From contig JAAZLY010000034.1 in assembly GCA_012799115.1 (NCBI GenBank), positions 1 to 14,102 of the forward strand: a stretch of 14,102 bases of DNA. Direction: 5' to 3'. A model generated the notes under the pieces. It was not told the DNA's origin. It worked only from the letters and a program-made list of their open reading frames with translations, and did not search any database. The DNA comes from Bacillota bacterium. Lineage in GTDB: Bacteria; Bacillota; Limnochordia; Darwinibacteriales; Darwinibacteriaceae. Of this stretch, positions 6,653 through 14,102 are shown one piece after another (the stretch's first letter is position 1; every line of letters begins with the position of its first letter). The position numbers and the translations under genes were made by a program.

Positions 6653-7655
6653 TCACCTCATCCTCCCCTCCCCGGGCAATAATGATCTCGCCCGTATCCT
6701 CTAGGCGGCGAATGGTGGCAACAATCTTCTGCTGAGTTTCTTCAATATCACGCAGACGGGCTGGTCCCATAAACTCGATGTCTTCTTGCAGCATTTCAGC
6801 AGCACGCTTGGACATGTTCTTGAGAATACGCGAAGAGACCTCTTCGCTTGCGGTCTTCAAGGCTAGTGCAAGATCCTTAGAATCGACTTCACGCAGAACC
6901 TTTTGGATTGAACGATCATCAAGAATGATGATATCTTCAAATACAAACATGCGCTTGCGAATCTCTTCGGCTAAAGCGGGTTCTTCCTCTTCGAGGGAGT
7001 CGATGATCGTCTTTTCTGTGGAACGATCCACCATGCTCAAAATGGATACCGCAGCCTCAATGCCACCAGCCTGCGTATAATCATCGATAACAAATGCAGA
7101 CAAGCGCTGCTCCAATGTACTTTCAATCTCTTGCAGTACCTCAGGGGTAGTACGGTCAAGTTTAGCCAAACGTTTCGCGACGTTCACCTGAAGCTCTGGC
7201 GCCAACGAAGAAAGAATCAGACCGGCCTGCTCTGGATCAAGATAGGCCAGAATAAGGGCAATCGTTTGAGGATGTTCATTTTGAATAAAGTTCAAAAGCT
7301 GGCTCGCGTCTGTCTTTCGTGCAAAATCAAAGGGACGGACCTGCAATGATGCCGTAAGGCGATTGATGATATCATCGGCCTTTGAACGTCCCAACGCCTT
7401 TTCCAATAGTTCCCTAGCATATTCAATCCCGCCGTGGTCGAGATACTCTCGGGCCACCACGAGCTCGTGGAATTCTTCCAGAACCAGATCCCGCTGCTCG
7501 GGCTGGACCCGCTTGAGACTCGCGATCTCCATCGTGAGATCCTCGATTTCCTCTTCCTTGAGATGTTTAAACACTTGGGAGGAAACCTCCGGGCGCAGGC
7601 TTACCAACAGAACAGCTGCTTTTTGTTTTCCACTCATTTTTGTTGGAGCTCTCAT
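6645..7655 (-). CDS. fliG: FliG, flagellar rotor / switch protein
   Basis: FliG forms the top of the C-ring, attaches to FliF and generates torque with the stator. The 336 residues match the family. The N-terminal domain starts SGKQKAAVLLVSL. The middle domain carries the conserved EHPQT motif at about 127-131, followed by IALILAYLDPEQA. The C-terminal domain has the MFVFEDI torque-helix region at about 236-242 and the charged residues that face MotA (RSIQKVLREVDSKDL). The protein ends with an acidic GGEDEVIV tail that overlaps the fliH start by eight bases. ATG at 7655 lies 11 bases after the fliF stop. No feature looks unusual for a Bacillota FliG. Confidence 0.97.
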   Translation of the reverse strand: MRAPTKMSGKQKAAVLLVSLRPEVSSQVFKHLKEEEIEDLTMEIASLKRVQPEQRDLVLEEFHELVVAREYLDHGGIEYARELLEKALGRSKADDIINRLTASLQVRPFDFARKTDASQLLNFIQNEHPQTIALILAYLDPEQAGLILSSLAPELQVNVAKRLAKLDRTTPEVLQEIESTLEQRLSAFVIDDYTQAGGIEAAVSILSMVDRSTEKTIIDSLEEEEPALAEEIRKRMFVFEDIIILDDRSIQKVLREVDSKDLALALKTASEEVSSRILKNMSKRAAEMLQEDIEFMGPARLRDIEETQQKIVATIRRLEDTGEIIIARGGEDEVIV

Positions 7656-7666
7656 CAGCCAACCCC

Positions 7667-9181
7667 CTAGTCGTCAATTAGCCAACTACGCATCAAGGAG
7701 GCCACTTCTTCCGGTTTCTCCTCTGCGAGTTTCTCGATTTGCTTGCGCATAGTGAGACGTTCCCTCTCATCAGCTGTCAGTTCACGCTCAGGTAGTTCAT
7801 CATCGACAATGATGTCTAAAGTAGCTGCAGCTGGCACTTCTTCCACTGCGGTAGACTTCTTCCGTAGCGCAAAGAACAAAATGGCCAAGAGCAGTAGCAC
7901 GCCAAAGGCAATGTACCAGTAGATAGGAACACCTGCGGCCTCTGGGGTGGGATACGCATCATCCATGAAAGGACTAGCTTCAAAGGGTACACTTGTCACA
8001 TAAATACTGTCTCCACGCTCAATGCGCAATCCAGTTGCCCGAGTCACAGACTCCTCAACTGACGCCAACTGGGCAGGGGTTAGATCTCCATTGATCCAGA
8101 CGGATACCGCTAGGTTCGTCACCGAACCGGGCAAGGACGTTGTCCGCGTCTCGGTGCGATTCAACTCGTAATTCGTTGTTCCTTCGCTACGTTCCCATTC
8201 TGTCGTACCGCCGCCATTTCCCTGGAGAACATAGCCGGGTACATTGGAGTCCACACCGGGAACACCACCCGCACCCTGAGTTGTTCCCCGATAATTTTCT
8301 TCAAAGCTCTGGGTACTTCGGACCAAACCTTCCCCTCTGACAATTGGCGTAAAGGTCTCATTGTACTCTTCAAAGTGGGCAAAGTCCATTACCGCATTGA
8401 CCCTAGCCACTACATTGCCAAAGCCATAGATTCTTTCGAGCATGGCCACGACACTGTTTTCCAATTGCTGTTCATACAGCCACTGCATTTCAAAGCGGTC
8501 TGAAACCTGGCTGCCCAAGTCCATTATGGATGGGGAATTTAAGACGGTTCCCTTAGAGTCGACGATGGTAACATTTTCAGGTGCCAATCCTTCAACACTA
8601 GTGGCCACCAAGTTTGCCACTGCACGCACCTGACCACTTGTCAGCTGAGCACCGGGCTTCAACTGAAGTAAGACAGAAGCCGTAGCACTTTGGCTTTCTT
8701 GAATGAACAGGGAGCGCTTGGGAAGGACAATATGTATTCTGGCATCAGCCACTTCGTTGATTTGCCTGATCGTGCGCGTTAACTCTCCCTGTAAGGCCCA
8801 TTGGTATCGGAGCTGGCGATCTGCTTCAGTCTCGCCAAGTCTGGTTGTATTGAAGATCTCGAAACCAACAACGCCTCCTGTAGGCACGCCTGACGTAGCC
8901 AAGGCAATTCGCGCCTCAAAAACATCAGCCTCAGGGACTAAGACTGTTGTGCCGCCATCGGTGAGTTGATAGGGAGTTCCCCTTTCTTGAAGAGCAGCCA
9001 CTACCGCTCCAGCATCTTCAACACCAAGCCCTGAAAAGAGGACCTGGTACTCTGTTCGAGAGAATAGTCCCAGAAGAACCAAGGATAGAAAAACACCTAG
9101 GACAAATACGCCAACGGCCACTTGCATGGGACGTGACAATTTACCCCAGGTCTCCTTAATCGACTCAAGCATCGCGTTCAT
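7667..9181 (-). CDS. fliF: FliF, flagellar MS-ring protein
   Basis: FliF builds the MS ring in the cytoplasmic membrane and is the platform for rotor and export gate. The 504 residues show a first membrane segment at about 20-40 (VAVGVFVLGVFLSLVLLGLF). A YscJ-like ring-building domain follows, including RIHIVLPKRSLF and ATASVLLQLKPG. A Gly/Thr/Asn-rich variable region sits at about 290-350. The second membrane segment is at about 420-440 (YWYIAFGVLLLLAILFFAL). The C-terminal FliG-binding tail ends KPEEVASLMRSWL. The length is slightly below the B. subtilis protein (about 536). ATG at 9181 has AGGTGG seven bases upstream. The next in-frame ATG at 9172 is possible but has poorer spacing. Confidence 0.97.
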   Translation of the reverse strand: MNAMLESIKETWGKLSRPMQVAVGVFVLGVFLSLVLLGLFSRTEYQVLFSGLGVEDAGAVVAALQERGTPYQLTDGGTTVLVPEADVFEARIALATSGVPTGGVVGFEIFNTTRLGETEADRQLRYQWALQGELTRTIRQINEVADARIHIVLPKRSLFIQESQSATASVLLQLKPGAQLTSGQVRAVANLVATSVEGLAPENVTIVDSKGTVLNSPSIMDLGSQVSDRFEMQWLYEQQLENSVVAMLERIYGFGNVVARVNAVMDFAHFEEYNETFTPIVRGEGLVRSTQSFEENYRGTTQGAGGVPGVDSNVPGYVLQGNGGGTTEWERSEGTTNYELNRTETRTTSLPGSVTNLAVSVWINGDLTPAQLASVEESVTRATGLRIERGDSIYVTSVPFEASPFMDDAYPTPEAAGVPIYWYIAFGVLLLLAILFFALRKKSTAVEEVPAAATLDIIVDDELPERELTADERERLTMRKQIEKLAEEKPEEVASLMRSWLIDD

Positions 9182-9196
9182 ACGTCACCCACCTAG

Positions 9197-9481
9197 TTAA
9201 ACTTGCATACGCATAATTTCTTGATATGCTTCTAAAAGCTTAGTACGAATTGCCATTGTGAGCTGCATTGCTAGATTTGCCTTTTCGGCGATAATCATGG
9301 CATCATGAAACTCGATGTCGCCAGTAAGAAGCTGCGTAAAGGCCAAATCACCTTGGTGTTGCATAGCACTTACTTCAGCCAGTGCATCCCGCAGATAATC
9401 CTGGAAGTTACCTTCAGTCTGCACGGGTTGTCCGAGGGTAGCCCTTCCTAGCGTGGTCGGGATATCAAATTGGACCTTCAT
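9197..9481 (-). CDS. fliE: FliE, MS-ring/rod junction protein
   Basis: FliE is the small adaptor that connects the MS ring to the proximal rod and is an early export substrate. The 94-residue length is typical. The C-terminal half is the conserved part: GDIEFHDAMIIAEKANLAMQ, then a helix ending KLLEAYQEIMRMQV, which is nearly the family consensus. The N-terminus (MKVQFDIPTTLGR) is variable, as expected. ATG at 9481 has a GGAGG six bases upstream. It sits between flgC (26-base gap) and fliF (15-base gap), the usual order in Bacillota. Confidence 0.95.
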   Translation of the reverse strand: MKVQFDIPTTLGRATLGQPVQTEGNFQDYLRDALAEVSAMQHQGDLAFTQLLTGDIEFHDAMIIAEKANLAMQLTMAIRTKLLEAYQEIMRMQV

Positions 9482-9507
9482 ATGTATCCTCCGTTTCTAG
9501 GACAAGC

Positions 9508-9945
9508 CTAACGGCCAATCTCCAAAGCACGCTGCGCCATAGACTTGGCGGAGTTTAGTGCAGTTATGTTTGCTTCATAGGCCCGGGTGGCGGTAATTAA
9601 GTCAACCATCTCTTTGACCACATGCACATTGGGCATTTCCACATAACCATCTGCGTTGGCATCGGGATGCTGAGGATCATAGACCAAACGCGGTGGAGAG
9701 GGATCACTTACTACCCCGATCACTTGAACACCTTGACCCCTTGCACCCCCTTGAATGGGACTTGCGGCACCGTGCATGGATTGATCCAGAATCGGAGCAA
9801 AAACCGGCACCTGGCGACGATATGGCCCTCCCTCTACAGAACGTGTGGTATTGGCATTCGCTAAGTTGTTGGCAATGGTATCCATCCGCAACCGCTCGGC
9901 GGTTAGACCTGAGGCGGAGATGCGCATCGCTTTAAAGACACTCAT
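9508..9945 (-). CDS. flgC: FlgC, flagellar proximal rod protein
   Basis: FlgC is one of the rod subunits that form the drive shaft. The 145 residues begin MSVFKAMRISASGLTAERLR and continue with MDTIANNLANANTT, the rod/hook N-terminal motif. The FlgC-specific GGPYRRQVPVF follows. The C-terminus contains EMPNVHVVKEMVDLITATRA and AYEANITALNSAKSM, the second rod signature. Both terminal helices needed for assembly are present. ATG at 9945 lies three bases after the flgB stop. Its SD (GGAGGAGG) is inside the last codons of flgB, so flgB and flgC are tightly coupled. Confidence 0.97.
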   Translation of the reverse strand: MSVFKAMRISASGLTAERLRMDTIANNLANANTTRSVEGGPYRRQVPVFAPILDQSMHGAASPIQGGARGQGVQVIGVVSDPSPPRLVYDPQHPDANADGYVEMPNVHVVKEMVDLITATRAYEANITALNSAKSMAQRALEIGR

Positions 9946-9948
9946 AGC

Positions 9949-10347
9949 CTACCTCCTCCCTTCTCCTATCACTGTCCGAAGTTGTCCAAGTTTGCGGCTG
10001 ACAGCATCGGATAGAGATTCATAATACAGCTGGTTCTCCAAGAGCAAGACCTGCTCTCGTTCGGGGTCTACATTGTTGCCATCGTTCCGCATGGTGGTGG
10101 AATGATCCTGAACGACATTAAAAGGTGTATTCCTAACCCTAGTCGTACCTGGCAAGTGCCTGGCATTTGTCTGGTATAATTTTGGATCTTGCACCCTCAT
10201 CATTTCCTGGGAGAATTTGGTATCCATCTCCACATCCGATCGCTTAAAGCCTGGAGTATTGTAATTCGCCAGGTTGTTACTGATGACGTTATGCCGCAAC
10301 GATGCTTTACTCAGGCCGGTTCCTAACCGATCAACAACCTTAAACAT
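9949..10347 (-). CDS. flgB: FlgB, flagellar proximal rod protein
   Basis: FlgB is a rod subunit near the MS ring and is the first gene of the flagellar operon here. The 132 residues contain SNNLANYNTPGFKRSDVEMD near the N-terminus, the diagnostic FlgB form of the rod motif. The FlgB-typical NDGNNVDPEREQVLLLENQL and a terminal helix follow. ATG at 10347 has AAGGGGG seven bases upstream. The 208-base gap upstream separates it from hslU, so transcription of the flagellar cluster most likely starts in that gap. In B. subtilis flgB is likewise the first gene of the fla/che operon. Confidence 0.96.
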   Translation of the reverse strand: MFKVVDRLGTGLSKASLRHNVISNNLANYNTPGFKRSDVEMDTKFSQEMMRVQDPKLYQTNARHLPGTTRVRNTPFNVVQDHSTTMRNDGNNVDPEREQVLLLENQLYYESLSDAVSRKLGQLRTVIGEGRR

Positions 10348-10380
10348 TCAGGTTCCCCCTTTGCGAGCTCGTTTGTGCTG

Positions 10381-10410
10381 ATAACTAGCGATTTAGAGGC
10401 AGTTCGACAA
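10381..10410 (-). promoter_or_regulatory. weak candidate sigma-A-like promoter for the flagellar operon
   Basis: Minus-strand TTGTCG (10405-10410) matches four of six -35 positions. It is followed after 17 bases by TAGTTAT (10381-10387), a poor -10 element. It lies between the terminator after hslU and the flgB SD, where a promoter is expected. I found no convincing sigma-D-type match (TAAA plus GCCGATAA) in this gap. The call is tentative. Confidence 0.2.
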
Positions 10411-10441
10411 AGTAAAACGAAGTCCTCCTATTTCCCACATT

Positions 10442-10480
10442 GAATAGAAAAAGGGGAGGGTAAAAAAACCCTTCCCCTTG
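10442..10480 (-). terminator. intrinsic terminator after hslU
   Basis: On the minus strand AAGGGGAAGGG (10469-10479) pairs with CCCTCCCCTT (10451-10460) with one bulged A, around a loop of seven T and one A. A T-rich tail, TTTCTATTC, follows (10442-10450). The tail is on the minus-strand side only, so it terminates hslU transcripts and not + strand ones. It separates the trmFO-xerC-hslVU transcript from the flagellar operon, unless it works as an attenuator. Confidence 0.75.
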
Positions 10481-10530
10481 CCCCTTTATCTATATTCGCA
10501 GCAACAGCGCAAGTTCCTTCATCCTTCTTC

Positions 10531-10550
10531 AAGTTTCACGAAATTCCGTG
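10531..10550. promoter_or_regulatory. inverted repeat with CodY-box-like sequence after hslU
   Basis: Plus-strand AAGTTTCACGAAATT (10531-10545) agrees at 12 of 15 positions with the CodY consensus AATTTTCWGAAAATT. It overlaps a near-perfect palindrome TCACGAAATTCCGTGA (10536-10551 region). It lies just after the hslU stop and upstream of the terminator, so it is not next to any promoter I can see. It may be a chance match. Confidence 0.25.
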
Positions 10551-10555
10551 ATTCT

Positions 10556-11938
10556 TTACAAGATATAGCGGGCTAAATCCTTATCTTGGGCCAGTTCACC
10601 AAGTCTGCCCTGCACAAAAGCTTCATCGATCAGGATTTTGGACCCAACTGGTACTTCAAAACTCACGTCTTCTAGTAGTCGCTCCAAAATGGTATGCAAA
10701 CGCCGAGCGCCGATGTTTTCTGTTCCCCGGTTCACTTCTTCAGCAATCTTGGCCATGGCCAAGACACCATCGGTAGTGAACTGAAGCTCGATCCCTTCGG
10801 TGCCAAGTAGTGCAACGTACTGCTTGATCAGGGAGTTATCAGGTTCCGTAAGGATTCGAGCGAAGTCTTCTGCACGCAGACTTTCTAGGTTGACCCGTAT
10901 GGGAAACCGGCCCTGCAGTTCGGGTATGAGGTCTGCAGGTTGGGATACATGGAAAGCACCGGCTGCAATAAATAAGATGTAATCTGTGCGAATCGGACCA
11001 ATCTTGGTCATCACCGTGCTTCCCTCTATAATCGGCAGAATGTCTCGCTGAACCCCTTCTCTGGAGACATCTGGACCGGCTTGTTTCTGGGAACCTGCGA
11101 TCTTGTCGATTTCATCAAGAAAGACAATGCCTGATTCTTCAGCTAAAGCCACAGCCTCTGCCGAAATGGCCTCCATATCTAGAAGTTTTGCCGCTTCTTC
11201 TTGTAATAGGATGCCTCTTGCTTCACTCACGGTCACCGTACGTGTCTGCGTTTTCTTCGGCAAGAGATCCCCAAGCATCTCCCGGAAATTCGCGCCGATG
11301 TCATCCATGCCGAGACCGGGTATTCCATCCCAACCAGGAGTAGAAGGCTTCTCAACCACAACTTCTACCTTGCGGTCTTCTAGCTCACCAAGTTGTAGTA
11401 GCCTACGGACTTGATCACGCTCCTTTTTGAGCTCCGCATCGTCTGTCTTCTCTGGCCTAGTCGTTCCTCCTGGTTGGGACAAACCCCACAGGAGGTCCAT
11501 GGGATTTAGTTGAGTGGTAGCACTTGGTCCAGGAACCAAGAGCTCCACTAAGCGTTCTTCTACCAAGCTCTCTGCCTTCTGCTCCACATCCTTGATTCGC
11601 GCCGTCTTCACCATCCGCAGTGCGATGTCTGCAAGTTCTCTGATGATGGAGTCCACATCACGTCCTACATATCCAACCTCGGTAAACTTGGTTGCTTCGA
11701 TCTTCACGAAGGGGGCGTTCGCTAGGCGCGCCAGTCGCCGAGCGATTTCTGTCTTGCCAACGCCCGTTGGTCCAATCATCAGTATGTTCTTGGGCAGAAT
11801 TTCTTCCCGCAGCTCGCTTGGTAACTGCTGCCGACGATAACGATTACGCATAGCGATGGCCACAGCGCGCTTGGCATCTTCTTGGCCAACGATATAGCGG
11901 TCAAGTTCGGCAACTATCTCTTTTGGTGTCAGTACCAT
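10556..11938 (-). CDS. hslU: HslU (ClpY/CodX), AAA+ unfoldase of the HslVU protease
   Basis: HslU unfolds substrates with ATP and feeds them to the HslV peptidase. The 460 residues are the normal length. The protein starts LTPKEIVAELDRYIVGQEDAK. Walker A GPTGVGKT is at about 56-63. The pore loop GYVG (in FTEVGYVGRDVDSII) is at about 89-92. The I-domain inserts at about 110-240 with a Gly/Pro/Asp-rich middle. Walker B IVFLDEID is at about 271-278. The sensor region GRFPIRVNL is present. The C-terminus ends DLARYIL, the tail that inserts into HslV to activate it. ATG at 11938 has AAGGGG seven bases upstream, and the gap to hslV is 17-18 bases. The hslV-hslU pair should be co-translated. Confidence 0.97.
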   Translation of the reverse strand: MVLTPKEIVAELDRYIVGQEDAKRAVAIAMRNRYRRQQLPSELREEILPKNILMIGPTGVGKTEIARRLARLANAPFVKIEATKFTEVGYVGRDVDSIIRELADIALRMVKTARIKDVEQKAESLVEERLVELLVPGPSATTQLNPMDLLWGLSQPGGTTRPEKTDDAELKKERDQVRRLLQLGELEDRKVEVVVEKPSTPGWDGIPGLGMDDIGANFREMLGDLLPKKTQTRTVTVSEARGILLQEEAAKLLDMEAISAEAVALAEESGIVFLDEIDKIAGSQKQAGPDVSREGVQRDILPIIEGSTVMTKIGPIRTDYILFIAAGAFHVSQPADLIPELQGRFPIRVNLESLRAEDFARILTEPDNSLIKQYVALLGTEGIELQFTTDGVLAMAKIAEEVNRGTENIGARRLHTILERLLEDVSFEVPVGSKILIDEAFVQGRLGELAQDKDLARYIL

Positions 11939-11956
11939 AATATCGCCCCTTACACC

Positions 11957-12493
11957 CTATGACAATTCTACAATGGAAATACGATCATTGGTGAACACAC
12001 AGATCTTCGAAGTAATTCTGAGAGCTTCGAGGGCAATCTCCCGTGCCGTCAGCTGCGAGTGCCTCAGAAGGGCAAGGCCTGCAGCCATGGCATAGGAACC
12101 ACCTGAGCCGATTGCCAAGACACCTTCGTCTGGCTCAATAATGTCTCCTGAACCGGAAATTACGAGTGTAGTTTGGCGGTCTGCCACAAGGAGCAAGGCT
12201 TCTAACTTGCGCAGATAGCGATCAGAACGCCACTCCTGACCCATTTCTACCGCTGCCCGTACAAGCTGGTTAGAATGATCCTTCAACTTGCGTTCAAACA
12301 TTTCAAAAAGCGTGATCGCATCCGCTGCCGAGCCAGCAAATCCAGCTAAGATTTCGCCATCAGATAGTGTACGGACTTTTGTTGCACCATGTTTGATCAC
12401 CGTCTTCTCACCCAAAGTGACTTGTCCGTCACCGGCCAGGGCTACTTGATTCCCTTTGCGCACTGCAACAATTGTTGTCGAACGAATACTCAT
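11957..12493 (-). CDS. hslV: HslV (ClpQ/CodW), peptidase subunit of the HslVU protease
   Basis: HslV is the proteasome-beta-like double-ring peptidase. The 178-residue protein starts MSIRSTTIVAVRKG and has GDGQVTLGEKTV and GFAGSAADAITLFE, followed by AIGSGGSYAMAAGLAL, all family signatures. The active N-terminal Thr would be T6, which needs removal of a five-residue leader MSIRS. In B. subtilis ClpQ a short extension exists and the residue after Met is Ser, which serves as nucleophile. Ser2 here leaves that option open. ATG at 12493 has GGGAG eight bases upstream, and no other in-frame start is near. It follows xerC by 16 bases. Confidence 0.96.
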   Translation of the reverse strand: MSIRSTTIVAVRKGNQVALAGDGQVTLGEKTVIKHGATKVRTLSDGEILAGFAGSAADAITLFEMFERKLKDHSNQLVRAAVEMGQEWRSDRYLRKLEALLLVADRQTTLVISGSGDIIEPDEGVLAIGSGGSYAMAAGLALLRHSQLTAREIALEALRITSKICVFTNDRISIVELS

Positions 12494-12509
12494 TGAGACA
12501 TCTCCCTTC

Positions 12510-13439
12510 TTATGCTCGCGGATGAGACTTATTATAAACGGACTTCAGATGCCCCATAGTAACCTTGGTATAAACTTGAGTTGTAGATAGGCTAGCATGA
12601 CCTAGCAGTTCTTGAATACTGCGTAAATCAGCCCCATTATCAAGCAGATGTGTCGCAAAGGTGTGGCGAAAAACATGGGGAGAAATGTTCTTGTGAATCT
12701 CCAAATACAAACTACATTCATCCAATACGTACTGTACGCCCCTTGTCGTTATGCGAGTACCCCGGGCATTGAGAAAAAGAGCATCCTCCTTCTTACCCTG
12801 GAGGAGCTCCAAACGATGCTTTCTAAGATAGACACCAACACGTTCGAGGGCGTAGTCACCTAGGGGAATAATCCGCTCCTTGCTTCCCTTACCCATCACC
12901 CTGATGTATCTGTTTTCCACGTCGAGATCTGAAACATCAAGTCCAACCAGTTCCGCAACGCGTATCCCGGTTCCGTACAGGATCTCGAACATGGCTTGAT
13001 TCCGACTTTGCAGTGCCTGTGACTTACCAGGCATGTATGTGTCTAAGAAACGGGCAATTTCGTCCATACTCATCACCTCGGGAATCGCCTTCTGTTGTTT
13101 TGGTGTTTTTAGAGTGATGGCAAAATCGCTCCCAATCGTACCTTCTCTGAACAAAAACTGGCTAAAACCCCGAATGCTGGCTAAGCGCCTAGCTATGGTC
13201 GATCGAGCATAACCTTCTCGAGTCAAGTAAGCCAAATAGTCTCGAACCAAGTACTTATCGATGGCCGAAAGACACTGTTCTTTCCCTAGAAGCTCCAGTT
13301 GCTGCCTAACGAAATCCAAAAAGTCGCCTAGATCTCGTTCATAGGCGAGGAGAGTGGCTGGTGAAAGATTGCGCCCAACCCGTAAGTACTCCAGATAGCT
13401 ATGAAGTTCGGCGGTGGCTTCCCATTTCACATCTGACAC
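12510..13439 (-). CDS. xerC: XerC-type tyrosine recombinase (CodV)
   Basis: This 309-residue site-specific recombinase resolves chromosome dimers at dif together with XerD. The N-terminal SAM-like DNA-binding domain (about 8-100) has LAYERDLGDFLDFV and the TIARRLASIRGFSQFL segment. The catalytic domain carries the complete set: R160 (GTGIRVAEL), K184 (GKGSKER), H255 and R258 (HVFRHTFATHLLD), H281 (ELLGHASLSTT) and the nucleophile Y290 (QVYTKV). GTG at 13439 is one base after the trmFO stop. A second GTG at 13430 has an equally good SD, so the start could be three codons later. Position between trmFO and hslV fits B. subtilis codV, which favours XerC over XerD or a phage integrase. Confidence 0.94.
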   Translation of the reverse strand: MSDVKWEATAELHSYLEYLRVGRNLSPATLLAYERDLGDFLDFVRQQLELLGKEQCLSAIDKYLVRDYLAYLTREGYARSTIARRLASIRGFSQFLFREGTIGSDFAITLKTPKQQKAIPEVMSMDEIARFLDTYMPGKSQALQSRNQAMFEILYGTGIRVAELVGLDVSDLDVENRYIRVMGKGSKERIIPLGDYALERVGVYLRKHRLELLQGKKEDALFLNARGTRITTRGVQYVLDECSLYLEIHKNISPHVFRHTFATHLLDNGADLRSIQELLGHASLSTTQVYTKVTMGHLKSVYNKSHPRA

Positions 13440-13440
13440 C

Positions 13441-14102
13441 TCACACCTGTGACCAGAAAGACTCTAGCGTCTCTAGGGCCCTTTGGGCGTAGGCAAGCTT
13501 CCGCTCCTTCTTACCACGCACTGGCGGCTCTAGAGGAGGCAAGATGCCGAAGTTGGCATTCATCGGTTGAAAATGCTTAGGATCTGCACCCGAAATGTAA
13601 TGTGCGAGACTACCTAACATCGTCTCTTGCGGCAAGACAATGGGCTCTGCACCCTGGACGAAACGGGCAGCATTGACACCCGCTAAGAGGCCCGAAGCCG
13701 TACTCTCGACATATCCTTCAACACCTGTAATCTGCCCAGCCAGAAAAATTCGTTCGATGTCTCTAAACTGGAAGCTGGCATTTAGTACCTGGGGAGAATT
13801 GATAAATGTATTGCGGTGCATGACGCCATATCGAACAAACTCGGCGTTCTTTAACGCAGGAATACGCTGAAATACTTCCTTCTGTTCGCCCCACTTGAGG
13901 CGAGTTTGGCAGCCGACTAGATTAAAGAGGGTGGCTTCAGTGTTTTCCTGACGTAGCTGCAGTACCGCGTAAGGACGTCTGCCATCTGGACCAGTGAGAC
14001 CCACTGGTCGAAAGGGACCGTAGCGCAAGGCATCTGCACCTCGCTTGGCCATCACCTCGATGGGCATACACCCCTCGAACACCGCTAGATCCTCTGTTGC
14101 TA
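13441..14102 (-). CDS. trmFO: TrmFO, folate-dependent tRNA (uracil-54-C5) methyltransferase, 3' part
   Basis: TrmFO makes m5U54 in the tRNA T-loop, with methylenetetrahydrofolate as carbon donor and FAD as cofactor. The visible part is the C-terminal half, about 220 residues, and the gene runs off the right edge of the window. It opens with ATEDLAVFEGCMPIEVMAKR, where the Cys in the FEGCMPIE motif is the conserved catalytic-site cysteine. Further family segments follow: GPDGRRPYAVLQLRQEN, QTRLKWGEQKEVFQRIPAL and FLAGQITGVEGYVESTASGL. The C-terminus is intact (stop at 13441-13443). It is the first gene seen of the trmFO-xerC-hslV-hslU cluster. The N-terminal FAD-binding Rossmann motif is outside the window. 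Confidence 0.96.
   Translation of the reverse strand, partial: ATEDLAVFEGCMPIEVMAKRGADALRYGPFRPVGLTGPDGRRPYAVLQLRQENTEATLFNLVGCQTRLKWGEQKEVFQRIPALKNAEFVRYGVMHRNTFINSPQVLNASFQFRDIERIFLAGQITGVEGYVESTASGLLAGVNAARFVQGAEPIVLPQETMLGSLAHYISGADPKHFQPMNANFGILPPLEPPVRGKKERKLAYAQRALETLESFWSQV

Noticed and set aside
10411..10429. Orphan AGGAGG (10424-10429, minus strand) followed by a possible tiny leader peptide TTG TCG AAC TGC CTC TAA
   Set aside because: The spacing to TTG is about 13 bases and the peptide would be five residues. It is too short and too weak to call.
1..14102. CRISPR array, tRNA/rRNA gene, prophage, toxin-antitoxin or defence genes
   Set aside because: No direct-repeat array, no cloverleaf or rRNA-like stretch, and no coding region outside the housekeeping and flagellar genes was found. 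XerC here is the chromosomal housekeeping recombinase by context, not an integrase.

Overview
The window is an ordered block of Bacillota (Firmicutes) type genes, all on the minus strand, so the gene order runs from position 14102 down to position 1. Base composition looks near 50% GC. Gene order, strong purine-rich Shine-Dalgarno (SD) sequences and frequent GTG/TTG starts suggest a moderate-GC, spore-former-lineage anaerobe or thermophile. I cannot name the genus. The order trmFO - xerC - hslV - hslU - [codY] - flgB matches the Bacillus subtilis gid-codV-codW-codX-codY-fla/che junction, except that codY is absent here.

Positions 14102-10556 hold a housekeeping cluster: the 3' part of trmFO (tRNA m5U54 methylation), a XerC-type tyrosine recombinase, and the two subunits of the HslVU protease. 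It ends in an intergenic region (10348-10555) with a good minus-strand intrinsic terminator. No confident promoter is seen there.

Positions 10347-1 hold the early part of a fla/che operon. In transcription order these are flgB, flgC and fliE (proximal rod and MS-ring/rod adaptor), fliF (MS ring), fliG (rotor/switch), fliH-fliI-fliJ (export ATPase, its regulator and its stalk), a membrane-anchored coiled-coil MotE/MgtE_N-like protein at the ylxF position, fliK (hook-length ruler), flgD (hook cap), an uncharacterised TIGR02530-type flagellar operon protein, and flgE (hook). The genes are very tightly packed, with several overlaps, which suggests translational coupling. The last gene, flgE, runs off the left edge and carries a one-base frameshift near 496-497.

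Most of the window is an ordinary conserved flagellar operon, and I see no hidden defence, mobile or biosynthetic system. Items worth a second look are the flgE frameshift, a 111-nt segment with four consecutive hairpins just before flgE (the only sizeable gap inside the flagellar cluster), the odd start of fliK, the missing codY, and a CodY-like palindrome after hslU.
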